Shown: piece after piece, positions 9,881 to 20,805 of the stretch
Position numbering within the stretch: position 1 is the first letter of the stretch
Layout: the number at the start of each line of letters is the position of its first letter
Assembly (NCBI RefSeq): GCF_001753245.1
Contig: NZ_CP017415.1
Location: 186,001 to 250,000 of the forward strand
Reading direction: 5' to 3'
Source: Acidihalobacter yilgarnensis
Lineage (GTDB): Bacteria > Pseudomonadota > Gammaproteobacteria > DSM-5130 > Acidihalobacteraceae
DNA length: 64,000 nucleotides
Notes under the pieces: generated by a model
What the model was told of the DNA's origin: nothing
The model's input: the letters and a program-made list of their open reading frames with translations, nothing else
The model's database searches: none
Program-made: the position numbers and the translations under genes

Positions 9881-9893
9881 CATGCAAAGTGTC

Positions 9894-9922
9894 TTGTCTG
9901 GCGGCATTTGCTGTCTGATAGT
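9894..9922 (+). promoter_or_regulatory. Possible sigma-70 promoter of mrcA
   Basis: TTGTCT (9894-9899), a 17-base spacer and GATAGT (9917-9922) precede the mrcA start by 40 bases. The -10 box matches consensus at only four of six positions, so the call is tentative. Confidence 0.35.
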
Positions 9923-9961
9923 ATGCATGCCCTATCGCACTGACCACCGTAGATAGGATAC

Positions 9962-12532
9962 ATGAGAGCCATGAGACTCATCGGCAGGATTCTGCGCTGG
10001 CTGTTGGTATTGGCCGCAAGCGGCGCGACCATCGGGGTACTGGCGGTCGCCTTCGCCTATCTTTACTTCGCGCCGAATCTGCCCGATGTCGCGGCGCTGC
10101 GCGACGTTCAGTACCAAGTGCCGCTGAAGGTATATAGCGTAGATGGCCGGCTCGTGGCTGAATATGGGGAGAAGCGCCGCGATCCCCTGCGTTTCGATCA
10201 GATACCGCCGACACTGGTCCACGCCTTCCTTGCGGCCGAGGATGCCAACTTTTACGAGCATCCAGGCATCAGTATCCGAGGGCTGTTGCGCGCGGCATTC
10301 GAGCTGATCAAGACCGGTCAGAAGCGCCAAGGCGGCAGTACCATCACGATGCAGCTGGCGCGCAACTTCTTCCTGTCCGATCGCAAGACCTACTCGCGCA
10401 AGATTCGCGAACTGTTCTTGGCACTCAAGATCGAAAAGGCCTTGAGCAAAGACCAGATCCTCGAGTTGTACCTGAACAAAATCTATCTTGGTAATCGCGC
10501 TTACGGAGTTGGGGCCGCCGCGCACGTCTACTACGGTGAAAATGTCCAAAAGCTCACTGTGGCGCAGATGGCGATGATCGCTGGATTGCCCAAGGCTCCC
10601 TCGGCCTACAATCCGCTTGCAGATCCCAGCCGAGCATTGGAGCGTCGGGGTTACGTGTTGACCCGGATGCACGATCTTGGGTTCATCACCGCAACCCAGT
10701 TCGAGCAGGCCATGCAAGCCCCGATCACGGCGAGTTTGCATGGCACGGATATCGAGGCGCATGCGCCCTATCTGGCGGAGATGGTGCGTCAGGACATGTA
10801 CAGCCGTTACGGAGACCGCGCCTATACCGATGGCTTCAAGGTCTATACCACTATCAAGGCGCAGGACCAGGCGGACGCGACTAGCGCCCTGCACGAGGAT
10901 CTGATTGCATATACAGAGCGTCATGGCTACCGAGGCCCGGAGGTCAAAACCCGCTTGAGTGGCGACCTCTTGAAGCAGTGGCGCGCGGGTCTGACGCACA
11001 TGCCCGCTGCAGGTGGGTCTGCCGAGGGCGCGGTTATTCCTATGTGGGACCAATTACTGAGCCATTATGGCCCGGTGGGTGGGTTACAGGCCGGCCTGGT
11101 GGCCGCATCCGATGCCAAGATGGCGGAGGTTTACCTGGCGGGTGGGCAGGTGGTCGCGCTGGGGGTGGATGACATGGCATGGGCGGGGCGGTACATAAGT
11201 GTCAACCGCGTCGGGCCGGCCCCGACCAGCGCGGATGCGCTGCTCAAGCCTGGTGACGTGATTCGCGTGCGTGACGTGCGTGGGCATTGGTCGCTTTCTC
11301 AGGTGCCCAAGGTGTCGGGCGCTCTGGTTGCGCTCAATCCGCACAATGGGGCGATCGTTGCACTGGTCGGTGGCTTCGATTATTACGCCAGCAAGTTCAA
11401 TCGGGTTACACAGGCGCTCCGGCAGCCGGGTTCGAGTTTCAAGCCATTTGTTTACTCCGCGGCATTGCATGATGGCTATACGCCAGCCACCTTGGTGAAC
11501 GACGCCCCTGTCGTGGTCAGGGATTCTGCGTTGGAAGGCGTGTGGCGACCAGAGAACTACGAGCGCAATTTCAATGGCCCTACCCGCTTGAGGTTGGGGC
11601 TGGTGCACTCCCTGAATCTTGTTTCGATACGGGTGCTGCAAGCGATCGGCATCGACTACGCGCTCAAATATGCCGCGCGGTTTGGTTTCGATCCTGCGCG
11701 CTTGCCACACAACCTCACGTTGGCATTGGGCAGCGCCAGCGTGACGCCCTTGGAGATGGCAACGGGTTACGCGGTATTTGCGAATGGCGGTTATCGGGTC
11801 GCGCCGTTCTACATAGACCGTATCGTTGGTGGGGATGGCAGCGTTTTGTATCAGGCTCATCCGGCTACGGTTTGTGAGCCCAATTGTCCGGCCGCGCAGG
11901 CAACGGCAACTCCAAGTGTGCCTTCGCAAGTGCTGCCTGAGAACACTACGGGGCCGGCTGTCGCGACACCGCTGGCATCCGCCCGCCCCCTGAGCCTCGA
12001 TACGACGGAGACGGCACCTGCGATCAGGCCGGCGGTTCGGGTGATTGGTGCCGGTAACGCTTATCAAATGACCAGCATGATGAAGGATGTCATTCGGATG
12101 GGAACCGGTCGCGCTGCCCTGCGTCTGCAGCGCACCGATCTGGCGGGTAAAACCGGCACGACGAACGACCAAGTGGACGCCTGGTTCAGTGGCTTCAATT
12201 CAGATCTGGTAACCACCGCCTGGGTGGGGTTCGACGACAATCAGCCATTGGGGCATGCGGAGACTGGTGCACGCGCCGCATTGCCCATGTGGATGGATTT
12301 CATGGGCGCCGCGCTCAAGGGTTTGCCCGAAGCGACTATGCCGCAGCCTCAGGGTATCGTGACGGTTAAAATAGATCCTAAGACCGGCTTGCTGGCCAAT
12401 CCGGGAGAGGCTGATGCGATCTTTGAGACATTCCGTGAAGGGCATCTGCCGAAACCCGATACGTCGGCAGCGGTTTCAGGCTCCGAGGCGACACCCCAGG
12501 GTAGCCGCGGCTTGACCCAGCAACTCTATTGA
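9962..12532 (+). CDS. mrcA: Penicillin-binding protein 1A (bifunctional transglycosylase/transpeptidase)
   Basis: The 856-residue class A PBP polymerises and cross-links peptidoglycan in the periplasm. A membrane anchor lies at about residues 9-32. The GT51 domain shows EDANFYEHPG with its catalytic Glu, then RQGGSTITMQLARN and KIREL.LALKIE. The transpeptidase domain has the SxxK nucleophile in GSSFKPF, SLN in VHSLNLVS, and KTGTT. An OB-like insert (about 330-450) separates the domains as in PBP1A. A second Met four codons in is an equally good start. It is divergent from pilM, the usual arrangement (ponA-pilM). Confidence 0.97.
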   Translation: MRAMRLIGRILRWLLVLAASGATIGVLAVAFAYLYFAPNLPDVAALRDVQYQVPLKVYSVDGRLVAEYGEKRRDPLRFDQIPPTLVHAFLAAEDANFYEHPGISIRGLLRAAFELIKTGQKRQGGSTITMQLARNFFLSDRKTYSRKIRELFLALKIEKALSKDQILELYLNKIYLGNRAYGVGAAAHVYYGENVQKLTVAQMAMIAGLPKAPSAYNPLADPSRALERRGYVLTRMHDLGFITATQFEQAMQAPITASLHGTDIEAHAPYLAEMVRQDMYSRYGDRAYTDGFKVYTTIKAQDQADATSALHEDLIAYTERHGYRGPEVKTRLSGDLLKQWRAGLTHMPAAGGSAEGAVIPMWDQLLSHYGPVGGLQAGLVAASDAKMAEVYLAGGQVVALGVDDMAWAGRYISVNRVGPAPTSADALLKPGDVIRVRDVRGHWSLSQVPKVSGALVALNPHNGAIVALVGGFDYYASKFNRVTQALRQPGSSFKPFVYSAALHDGYTPATLVNDAPVVVRDSALEGVWRPENYERNFNGPTRLRLGLVHSLNLVSIRVLQAIGIDYALKYAARFGFDPARLPHNLTLALGSASVTPLEMATGYAVFANGGYRVAPFYIDRIVGGDGSVLYQAHPATVCEPNCPAAQATATPSVPSQVLPENTTGPAVATPLASARPLSLDTTETAPAIRPAVRVIGAGNAYQMTSMMKDVIRMGTGRAALRLQRTDLAGKTGTTNDQVDAWFSGFNSDLVTTAWVGFDDNQPLGHAETGARAALPMWMDFMGAALKGLPEATMPQPQGIVTVKIDPKTGLLANPGEADAIFETFREGHLPKPDTSAAVSGSEATPQGSRGLTQQLY

Positions 12533-12654
12533 TACCGGTGAAATTGTGCAGCGGATAATCGAGAAGGAGGCCTGAGCGGACAGATTGAGCGATCTTTAGC
12601 ATCACGAGTGTGAACCCAATGTCCTGATTGTCTAACGGAGTGAGGGGGTGGGGA

Positions 12655-13263
12655 ATGTCTGCCAACATCGAGCGCCAAAGAATACTCATGGCTCAGGAAT
12701 GCGCACGGATCATGCTGGAGGAGGGCGTGCATGACTATGCCGCGGCTAAGCACAAAGCAGCGCAACGTTTACGGGTAGCTGGCCGGCGGCATTTGCCGAG
12801 CAATCGGGAAATCGAGATGGCCATGCAGGATCATCAGCGGTTGTTTTTCGACGATGAAGATAGAGCCGCCCTGCGTGACCTGCGCGAATGCGCGCTAAGT
12901 GCGATGCAGCTGCTTGATCGTTTTGAGCCGCGCCTGGTAGGGGCTGCCCTCAACGGCACGGTCGGGCTGGGGTCGCGTGCAGTGGTACACGTCTTTGCGG
13001 AGACGGTGGAAGAGGTGATCTTCGCCCTGATGGAGCGGCGAATCAGCTATCGTGAAACTGAGCGGGTGCTACGCGAGGGCCGCGGCACAAGTGTTCGTCC
13101 AAGTTTTTTGCTCCGGCTGGGCGATGAGGAAATCGAGGTTGTGGTCTTTCCCTCGGATGGGATCCGTCGCCCGCCCTCAAGCCCGGTAGACGGACGCCCG
13201 ATGCGTCGTGCGGATATGGCAGAGCTCAGGCGTCTGTTGGCGGTTGGCGCTGTATCGGCCTAG
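12655..13263 (+). CDS. Conserved hypothetical protein (possible nucleotidyltransferase-like fold)
   Basis: This is a 202-residue soluble protein of unknown function. The ATG at 12655 is chosen because a GAGGGGGTGGGGA purine run precedes it. The N-terminal half ([25 protein letters not shown]) is helical and resembles conserved proteobacterial hypotheticals that recognise no named domain by eye. The middle contains [30 protein letters not shown], whose Gly-x-Gly-Ser run followed by an acidic strand recalls a minimal nucleotidyltransferase fold, but the catalytic DxD pair is not evident. It sits alone between mrcA and convergent hemE, overlapping the hemE stop by four bases. Confidence 0.75.
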   Translation: MSANIERQRILMAQECARIMLEEGVHDYAAAKHKAAQRLRVAGRRHLPSNREIEMAMQDHQRLFFDDEDRAALRDLRECALSAMQLLDRFEPRLVGAALNGTVGLGSRAVVHVFAETVEEVIFALMERRISYRETERVLREGRGTSVRPSFLLRLGDEEIEVVVFPSDGIRRPPSSPVDGRPMRRADMAELRRLLAVGAVSA

Positions 13264-14330
13264 TTTGGGTTGGCGGTGGGTTTGCCGGCGTGATGCACGG
13301 CGTCGACCAGCGTAGCGACATGATCGGGGTCGATTTGCGGATGAATGCCGTGCCCCAGATTGAAGACGTGTCCGTTGCCGCTGCCATAGGCGCCGATGAT
13401 GCTTGCGGCCTCTTCTCTGATACGTGTGGGGTTGGCATAGAGTACGGCTGGATCCATGTTGCCTTGCAGGGCAACACGATCGCCGACGCGGCGACGCGCG
13501 TCGGCGATATCGACGGTCCAGTCCAAACCCAAGGCATCGCAGCCGGTGTCGGCCATGGCTTCCAGCCACTGTCCGCCACCTTTGGTGAACAGGGTCACCG
13601 GTACGTGCCGCCCTTCGTTTTCCCGCGTGAGACCATCGACAATGCGATGCATGTAATCGAGTGAGAAGGCCCGATAAGCCGTGGGTGTCAGGATGCCGCC
13701 CCAGGTATCGAAGATCATGACCGCCTGTGCGCCGGCTCGGATCTGCGCATTGAGGTAGTCGGTGACGGTGTCGGCAAGCCGGGTCAGCAGTCGGTGCAAT
13801 ACGGTGGGCTGGTCATAGAGTAGGCCCTTGATATGGGCGAACTCGCGGCTGGCGCCGCCCTCAACCATGTAGGTGGCCAGTGTCCAGGGGCTCCCCGAAA
13901 AGCCGATCAGCGGGACGCTGCCGTTCAGTTCACGACGGATTAGGCGGACCGCGTCCATGACATAACGCAGTTCATGCTCTGGATCTGGGCACGCGAGCGC
14001 ATCAATGTCGGCGGCGCTACGCAGCGTTCGTCTGAATCGAGGGCCCTCACCTTCGACAAAATACAAGTCGAGTCCCATGGCGTCAGGTACGGTCAGGATG
14101 TCCGAAAACAGGATCGCGGCATCGAGCGGGAATCTGGCCAGCGGTTGCAGCGTGACTTCGCAGGCGAGCTCGGGGGTGCGGCACAAAGTCATAAAATCCC
14201 CGGCGCGTTCGCGTGTGGCGCGATATTCTGGTAGATATCGTCCTGCTTGGCGCATGATCCAGATCGGCGTCGTGTCGACGGGCTGTCGAAGCAGTGCGCG
14301 TATCAGCCGATCATTTTTAAGTATTTGCAT
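13260..14330 (-). CDS. hemE: Uroporphyrinogen decarboxylase
   Basis: The 356-residue enzyme decarboxylates four acetate groups of uroporphyrinogen III to give coproporphyrinogen III in haem synthesis. The N-terminal signature [16 protein letters not shown] is exact, and the substrate-binding [17 protein letters not shown] run follows. The ATG at 14330 is chosen over the longer in-frame start because it gives the standard length and aligns with the usual N-terminus ([16 protein letters not shown]). It is transcribed alone, convergent with the hypothetical gene at 12655. Confidence 0.97.
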   Translation of the reverse strand: MQILKNDRLIRALLRQPVDTTPIWIMRQAGRYLPEYRATRERAGDFMTLCRTPELACEVTLQPLARFPLDAAILFSDILTVPDAMGLDLYFVEGEGPRFRRTLRSAADIDALACPDPEHELRYVMDAVRLIRRELNGSVPLIGFSGSPWTLATYMVEGGASREFAHIKGLLYDQPTVLHRLLTRLADTVTDYLNAQIRAGAQAVMIFDTWGGILTPTAYRAFSLDYMHRIVDGLTRENEGRHVPVTLFTKGGGQWLEAMADTGCDALGLDWTVDIADARRRVGDRVALQGNMDPAVLYANPTRIREEAASIIGAYGSGNGHVFNLGHGIHPQIDPDHVATLVDAVHHAGKPTANPN

Positions 14331-14465
14331 ATATTCAGATACACCATTAAAAAAGACGGTCAAAAGGTCGGGCAATTCTAGCGGTTGCTCAAGCTTGATC
14401 CAACCGCATCACGCACGTCTATCGCGTATGTCTGGCCAAAAGGTTTCCCATAAGGAGGCACCAAT

Positions 14466-14960
14466 TTGTTTGGTTTTTTTAAGAAGAAAAAACGAGAGCA
14501 ACCGGTTGAGCCTGAAGATGAAGCAAGTGCCGGCATCCGCTACAACCCTGAACTCGTAGGCCGTTTGAAGTCTGACCATCAGGAGCTACTGGTGATCTAC
14601 CGCGCAATCGAAACGCACTTTGCGCGGGGTGATCTGGCAGGTACTGTGGCTCGGCTCAACGATTTTAGATACCTCCTGCAGGATCATCTGCTCACCGAGA
14701 ACGTGCGCTTTTACCTTTATCTTGGGCAGCAGTTTGCCCACGATCAGACGAATGCCGAACTGATTCGCGGCTTTCGTCAGGAAATGGACGCCATCGGGCG
14801 CGTGGTGCTCAAGTTCCTTGATCGGTATGAAACGATGGTGGATGACCCCAAGATCGCAGCTTCGTTTTTGGAGGATCTTGGCCAGATAGGGGCGGTGCTC
14901 TCCCGCCGGATCAAGAAAGAGGAGCAAACCCTCTATCCGCTGTACATGCCACGGTACTGA
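14466..14960 (+). CDS. Hemerythrin-like HHE-domain protein
   Basis: This 164-residue protein begins with TTG, a start supported by a perfect AAGGAGG ribosome site at 14452-14458. A Lys-rich N-terminus (FGFFKKKKRE) precedes a four-helix bundle with HHE-type positions: His38 in KSDHQELLVIYRAIE, His74 and Glu78 in LQDHLLTENVRFY, and an acidic EEQTLYPLY near the C-terminus. Such domains bind a di-iron centre or act in oxygen or iron sensing. It is divergent from hemE, so a link to haem or iron status is possible but is inference. Fewer His ligands than in true hemerythrins make metal binding uncertain. Confidence 0.7.
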   Translation: MFGFFKKKKREQPVEPEDEASAGIRYNPELVGRLKSDHQELLVIYRAIETHFARGDLAGTVARLNDFRYLLQDHLLTENVRFYLYLGQQFAHDQTNAELIRGFRQEMDAIGRVVLKFLDRYETMVDDPKIAASFLEDLGQIGAVLSRRIKKEEQTLYPLYMPRY

Positions 14961-14981
14961 TCATTAGGAGGTCGATCGCGG

Positions 14982-16394
<1,413 letters not shown>

Positions 16395-16479
16395 CTAAGT
16401 CCGTTGGCTATTGGGAAATGTCCGTCTGTCGCTGCCGAGCTGGGCGCGGAAATCACCACGCCGGTGGCGGGCAGCGCTG

Positions 16480-16938
16480 TCAGCCGGTCAGGCGGGCCTT
16501 GACGCCAACACTGACCGCCGACATATCTGCGCGCCCTTGCAGTTTCGGTCGGAGCTCGTTCATGACCTTGCCCATGTCCTTGAGACCACTCGCCCCGGTC
16601 TGCGATATGGCCTCGTCAATCAGGTTGGCAATGGCCTCGTCGCTCAAGGGCGGGGGCAGGAACTCAGCGATGATTTCGAGTTCCTGACGTTCGCGTGCCT
16701 CGAGATCGGCGCGCCCGGCTGCGCCAAATTGCTCAATGGATTCGCGTCTTTGCTTGCCTAGCTTGTCCAGAATGGCGAGCACTTCGGCATCATGCACCGG
16801 TTTGCGGGTGTCCACCTCGACTTGCTGAATTGCGGCAAGCATGAGCCTGAGCGCGTCCCGGCGTTCCTTATGTCCTTGCCGCTGGGCGGATTTGACCGCC
16901 TCCTCGATCCGCGACTTGATGTCGGCGCCTGTGCTCAT
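16480..16938 (-). CDS. yqeY: GatB/YqeY domain protein
   Basis: The 152-residue protein is a stand-alone YqeY domain, homologous to the tRNA-binding tail of GatB amidotransferase. LRLMLAAIQQVEVD, RRESIEQFGAAGRADLEARE and the C-terminal GRADMSAVSVGVKARL are family hallmarks. Role is not firmly known; tRNA-dependent amidation is suspected from homology. It lies 31 bases after rpsU, as in most gammaproteobacteria, but is followed by gltD rather than dnaG. Confidence 0.93.
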   Translation of the reverse strand: MSTGADIKSRIEEAVKSAQRQGHKERRDALRLMLAAIQQVEVDTRKPVHDAEVLAILDKLGKQRRESIEQFGAAGRADLEARERQELEIIAEFLPPPLSDEAIANLIDEAISQTGASGLKDMGKVMNELRPKLQGRADMSAVSVGVKARLTG

Positions 16939-16969
16939 GGGCAGAACCCGTCCGCGATGTTTGCCGGGA

Positions 16970-17185
16970 TCAGTACAGGCGGGTATGACGCGCAGTCTCG
17001 CGCGAGATGCGCTTGGCTTGGCGCTTAACGGCTGCGGCTGCCTTGCGTTTACGCACGGCGGTGGGCTTTTCGTAAAACTCGCGGCGACGAACCTCGGTCA
17101 GCACACCGGCCTTCTCGCAGGTACGCTTGAACCGGCGCAGTGCAACCTCGAAGGGCTCATTCTCTTTCACGCGGACATTCGGCAT
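16970..17185 (-). CDS. rpsU: 30S ribosomal protein S21
   Basis: The 71-residue basic protein matches S21 throughout, from [21 protein letters not shown] through the Lys/Arg-rich C-terminus. S21 contributes to mRNA start-site selection on the 30S subunit. It is divergent from tsaD, the usual neighbour. The usual downstream partners dnaG and rpoD are not in the window. Confidence 0.98.
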   Translation of the reverse strand: MPNVRVKENEPFEVALRRFKRTCEKAGVLTEVRRREFYEKPTAVRKRKAAAAVKRQAKRISRETARHTRLY

Positions 17186-17285
17186 ATGAACTCACTAGCT
17201 CCTTGAAATCTGGGATAATGCACGGCTTCGGGCATACACAAATGCCGCGCCCTGACCGCGGAACCCAACATTTTATAGGTTGCAT

Positions 17286-18316
17286 ATGGCAAATGCTAGT
17301 TCGGAGATGATGGCCTGGCGCGTATTGGGTATCGAAACCTCTTGTGACGAAACCGGCGTTGCCCTATATGCGGGTGTCGACGGGATATTGGCTGAGCGTT
17401 TGCACACGCAGGCTGGGGTGCATGCGCTTTATGGGGGGTCGTGCCCGAGTTGGCCTCGCGCGATCATATTCGGCGTCTGGTACCGCTGGTGCGCGAGGTT
17501 TTGGCGGAGGCGGGTGTGGCGCGACCCGACGGCGTGGCGTACACCGCCGGACCTGGGCTGATCGGCGCGCTCCACGTAGGGGCCTCCGTTGGCCGTAGTC
17601 TTGCCCTCGGCTGGGGGGTGCCGGCGATAGGCGTGCACCATTTGGAGGGGCATCTCCTGGCGCCGATGCTGGAGACGGATGCGCCCGCATTTCCTTTTGT
17701 CGCATTGCTGGTCTCGGGTGGGCATACCCTGTTGATCGACGTGATCGCCGTCGGGCGTTATGTGTTACTGGGTGAGAGTCTTGATGATGCGGCGGGGGAG
17801 GCGTTCGACAAGACCGCCAAGCTGTTGGGCCTGCCTTATCCGGGAGGGGCGGCGCTCGCGGCGCTGGCCCTTCGCGGTGATCCTGGGCGATTCCGCTTTC
17901 CGCGTCCGATGACCGATCGGCCGGGGCTCGACTTCAGCTTTAGTGGACTTAAAACCTTTGCCCTGAATACCTTGAGCGGAGTGGGGAGTGACCCGGCCGG
18001 TCAAGCCGACGTGGCTCGGGCCTTTGAGGATGCGGTGGTCGACACGCTGGCGATCAAGTGTCGGCGCGCATTGGCCCAGACTGGCCGCGAGCGACTTGTG
18101 GTGGCTGGCGGTGTGAGCGCCAACCGACGCCTCCGGGAGCGGTTGGCGGCGATGGCGGAAGATCTGTCGGCACGCGTGTATTTCCCGCGGCCAGAATACT
18201 GTACCGACAATGGAGCAATGATCGCGTATGCAGGTTTCCAGCGGCTGGTTGCCGGAGAGGCCGACGACCTCGGTATACGGTCGATGCCGCGCTGGCCGCT
18301 GGCCTCGCTCAGCTAG
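17286..18316 (+). CDS. tsaD: tRNA threonylcarbamoyladenosine synthase subunit TsaD, with one-base frameshift
   Basis: TsaD transfers threonylcarbamoyl to A37 of ANN-decoding tRNAs and is essential in most bacteria. The first part reads [18 protein letters not shown] through HALYGG and then leaves frame at the six-G run 17433-17438. One more G would continue as [18 protein letters not shown], found in the frame from 17441. With that base the protein is about 335 residues, the normal length. The metal-binding histidines in [10 protein letters not shown] and the [17 protein letters not shown] and CTDNGAMIA motifs are intact. The likely start is one of the ATG pair at 17307/17310, giving the classic N-terminus; ATG 17286 is also possible. 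Because the gene is normally essential, a base-calling error is the leading explanation. Confidence 0.9.
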
Positions 18317-18317
18317 T

Positions 18318-18917
18318 TCAGCCGCCCGCTTTGCGGCCGATGCGTGGCTCGGCTCCTATCGTCAGATTGCGGATGTTGCGGCGGTGCCTCCAGAAGATCA
18401 GGGCGCTCATGAGCATCATGGTCAAGCTGATGCTGGCCGAGTGGGTCAGCAGATAGAGATAGGCCGGTGCAAGTAGGAAGGCGGTGAGTGCCGAGAGCGA
18501 CGATATTCGCGAGACCAGCGCCATTCCCAGCCAGGTTGCCGACACGGCGATACCTGCCAATGGATTCAATCCGAAAACCACGCCCAGTGCGGTGGCAACG
18601 CCTTTGCCGCCTTTGAAGCCGAAATACACGGGGTAGAGATGACCCAGAAAGGCTGCAAGGCCGACAAGGCCGGCGGCCGTTTCGCCGCGATGCAACATTA
18701 GGGCTGCGAGTACGGGAAGGGTGCCCTTGAAGAGGTCGCCCGCAAGCGTGATGATGGCCGCCCCCTTTCCGCCTGCCCGGAGCACGTTGGTAGCGCCTGG
18801 ATTGCCAGAGCCAACTCCCCTCGGGTCTGGGAGTCCCATGAGCCGGCAGGTCAGGATGGCGGTGGATAGCGAGCCGAGCAAGTAGCCGGCGATAATCAGC
18901 AGGACGTCGTATGGCAT
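18318..18917 (-). CDS. plsY: Acyl-phosphate:glycerol-3-phosphate acyltransferase PlsY
   Basis: This 199-residue, five-helix inner-membrane enzyme makes lysophosphatidic acid from acyl-phosphate and glycerol-3-phosphate. Motif 1 GYLLGSLSTAIL, motif 2 SGNPGATNVLRAGGKGAA, and the FKGGKGVATALGV glycine motif are all present. Length is standard. It is convergent with tsaD with one base between stops, and divergent from bioH. Confidence 0.96.
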   Translation of the reverse strand: MPYDVLLIIAGYLLGSLSTAILTCRLMGLPDPRGVGSGNPGATNVLRAGGKGAAIITLAGDLFKGTLPVLAALMLHRGETAAGLVGLAAFLGHLYPVYFGFKGGKGVATALGVVFGLNPLAGIAVSATWLGMALVSRISSLSALTAFLLAPAYLYLLTHSASISLTMMLMSALIFWRHRRNIRNLTIGAEPRIGRKAGG

Positions 18918-18993
18918 GTGTAGTCTGGTGTAGTCGGTGGTCGTCTCGGGATACTTCGAGCGCGATCATAACCGATTCGTCGGAGCGGGCCCG

Positions 18994-19767
18994 TTGAACC
19001 TCGCGGTCAGAACGCTGGGTTCGGGCCCGGATCTGGTCATGTTGCATGGTTGGGGTATGCATGCCGGTGCGCTGGAGCCCTTGGCCGCGATGTTATCCGG
19101 AAAATACCGAGTGACCTGCATCGACCTTCCGGGGCATGGTGGTAGTGTCCGGCAGCCATGGCCGGACGATCCAAAGTCGCTGGCGTCATTGTTGTTGGCG
19201 GCGGCGCCGATGCGCGCGACTTGGCTGGGCTGGTCACTAGGCGGTTTGGCCGCAATCCAGGTGGCCCGTGACGCACCGTCACGGGTGGCGCGCCTGATCC
19301 TGCTGGCCGCAACCCCATGCTTTACGCGAAGGCCAGATTGGCCTTGCGCCATGTCCAGATCCGAATTGGAGCGTTTTGCGACACAATTCGCAGCAGCGCC
19401 TGACCGGATGCTGCAGCGCTTCGGCGCATTGCAGTTCAGGGGGGTGCCAGATGCGGTGCAGGGTACGCGTCGTTTGCGCGAGCTGTTGGGTGACTGCGAG
19501 CCTTCGACAGCGGCCCTGGTGACGGGCCTGCGAGTGTTGCTCGATATGGATTTGCGCGAGGCGCTGGCGTCGTGTGGGCTGCCAGCCGGTGTCATATTGG
19601 GTGGTTCTGACCCGTTGATTCCGGTTGACGTGGCGGATGCGTTGATCGAATTTGTGCCGCGCGTCCAGGTGGCGTGTATCGAAGATGCTGGACATGCGCC
19701 ATTTATTACCCACAAGAATGAGGTGGCTGCCGCGGTGGCTGCCATGATGGCGGGACCCTTAGTATGA
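18994..19767 (+). CDS. bioH: Pimeloyl-[acyl-carrier protein] methyl ester esterase BioH
   Basis: This alpha/beta hydrolase removes the methyl group from pimeloyl-ACP methyl ester, ending the BioC-BioH route to the biotin precursor. The nucleophile Ser is in GWSLGG, the acid Asp is probably in GGSDPLIP, and the His is in DAGHAPF. The TTG start at 18994 is chosen because it gives 257 residues, the usual length, places the N-terminus at LNLAVRTLGSGPDLVMLHGW as in homologues, and has GGAG eight bases upstream. The longer GTG start at 18937 would add 19 residues. It overlaps bioC by four bases. Confidence 0.93.
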   Translation: MNLAVRTLGSGPDLVMLHGWGMHAGALEPLAAMLSGKYRVTCIDLPGHGGSVRQPWPDDPKSLASLLLAAAPMRATWLGWSLGGLAAIQVARDAPSRVARLILLAATPCFTRRPDWPCAMSRSELERFATQFAAAPDRMLQRFGALQFRGVPDAVQGTRRLRELLGDCEPSTAALVTGLRVLLDMDLREALASCGLPAGVILGGSDPLIPVDVADALIEFVPRVQVACIEDAGHAPFITHKNEVAAAVAAMMAGPLV

Positions 19768-20654
19768 GTGAACAGACACCGCACTTCGAACTTGACCGCC
19801 ATGCGATCAGGGCGCATTTCGAGCGTGCGGCAGGTACCTATGATGGCGCGGCGGTGCTTCAGGCCGAGGTGGCGCGCCGCCTGCTTGAGCGTCTTGATAT
19901 CGTCAAGCTATCACCGTGCCGGGTGCTCGATCTTGGGGCCGGGACGGGGCTGGCGACCGCCGACTTGCTCGTGCGCTATCCCAAGGCCACCGTGATTGCC
20001 TTGGATCTTGCATTGGGCATGCTGCGGCAGGCGGGGCGACGGGGGCGTTGGCGGCGACGTGCCAGTTTGGTCGCGGCGGATGCCGTCGCCATGCCATTTT
20101 CGAATGCAGCCTTTGATCTGATTTGTTCGAGTCTGATGCTGCAATGGTGTCAGCCGCCGGATGCGGTTTTGCGTGAACTCGCGCGGGTCGTTGCCCCGGA
20201 AGGTCTGGTGATGTTTGCAACCCTGGGGCCGGATACCCTGCGCGAATTGCGTGACAGCTGGGCTCGGGTGGATGACCGCCAGCATGTCGGGATGTTCGTG
20301 GATATGCATGACATCGGCGATGCGATGTTGCGGGCTGGGTTTAAGGACCCGGTTGTGGACGTGGAGACCATCACGTTGACCTATGAATCAGTCCCCGGTT
20401 TGTTGCGAGACCTCAAGGCGTTGGGCGCGACGAATGCTGCATCAGGTCGAGCGTCGGGTCTTGGCGGGCGTGGCGCGCTGGCGGGGATGATACGTGCATA
20501 CGAGACGCATCGGCGGGAAGACGGTCTTTTACCCGCCACCTATGAAGTGATTTACGGGCATGCCTGGGCAGGGGAGGTGCGTTCGTCCCGCGCATCGTTT
20601 CCTGGAGAGACGCATATCCCCGTTTCGCAGTTGCTTGGCCGCAGTCGGCGATGA
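19764..20654 (+). CDS. bioC: Malonyl-[acyl-carrier protein] O-methyltransferase BioC
   Basis: The 296-residue SAM-dependent enzyme methylates malonyl-ACP to start pimelate synthesis. SAM motif I is VLDLGAGTGLATADLL; LVAADAVAMPF and DLICSSLMLQWC are the post-I and substrate-loop motifs typical of BioC. The ATG overlaps the bioH stop (ATGA), so the two are coupled. The other biotin genes bioFADB are not in the window. Confidence 0.95.
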   Translation: MSEQTPHFELDRHAIRAHFERAAGTYDGAAVLQAEVARRLLERLDIVKLSPCRVLDLGAGTGLATADLLVRYPKATVIALDLALGMLRQAGRRGRWRRRASLVAADAVAMPFSNAAFDLICSSLMLQWCQPPDAVLRELARVVAPEGLVMFATLGPDTLRELRDSWARVDDRQHVGMFVDMHDIGDAMLRAGFKDPVVDVETITLTYESVPGLLRDLKALGATNAASGRASGLGGRGALAGMIRAYETHRREDGLLPATYEVIYGHAWAGEVRSSRASFPGETHIPVSQLLGRSRR

Positions 20655-20670
20655 CTGGATGGTGATACGA

Positions 20671-20687
20671 AGGCTCCGACGGAGCCT
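20671..20687 (+). terminator. Small hairpin after bioC
   Basis: AGGCTCC, a three-base loop and GGAGCCT form a seven-pair hairpin 17 bases after the bioC stop. No U-run follows directly, although a TTTTTT run begins at about 20728, so intrinsic termination is uncertain. Confidence 0.35.
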
Positions 20688-20707
20688 CAGACAGCAGTGC
20701 GTCATCA

Positions 20708-20721
20708 TTAGTTCCAATCAA
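20708..20721 (+). promoter_or_regulatory. Possible degenerate FNR/ANR site upstream of ccoN
   Basis: TTAGTTCCAATCAA resembles the FNR box TTGAT-N4-ATCAA. The right half is perfect and the left half matches three of five. It lies 85 bases before the ccoN ATG, a distance that would suit a class II FNR-activated promoter. cbb3 operons are commonly FNR/ANR controlled, but here the site alone is weak evidence. Confidence 0.3.
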
Positions 20722-20805
20722 GATAGATTTTTTGTGTCCTGAGCAGTAAAGTTGTACGACATAAAATCATAAAACTACTGCATAAAGTTGCGAGGGGGAG
20801 GGCTG

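Noticed and set aside
14331-14375. Longer hemE start (15 extra residues)
   Set aside because: The extension [11 protein letters not shown] is not part of HemE proteins, and the ATG at 14330 gives the standard length.
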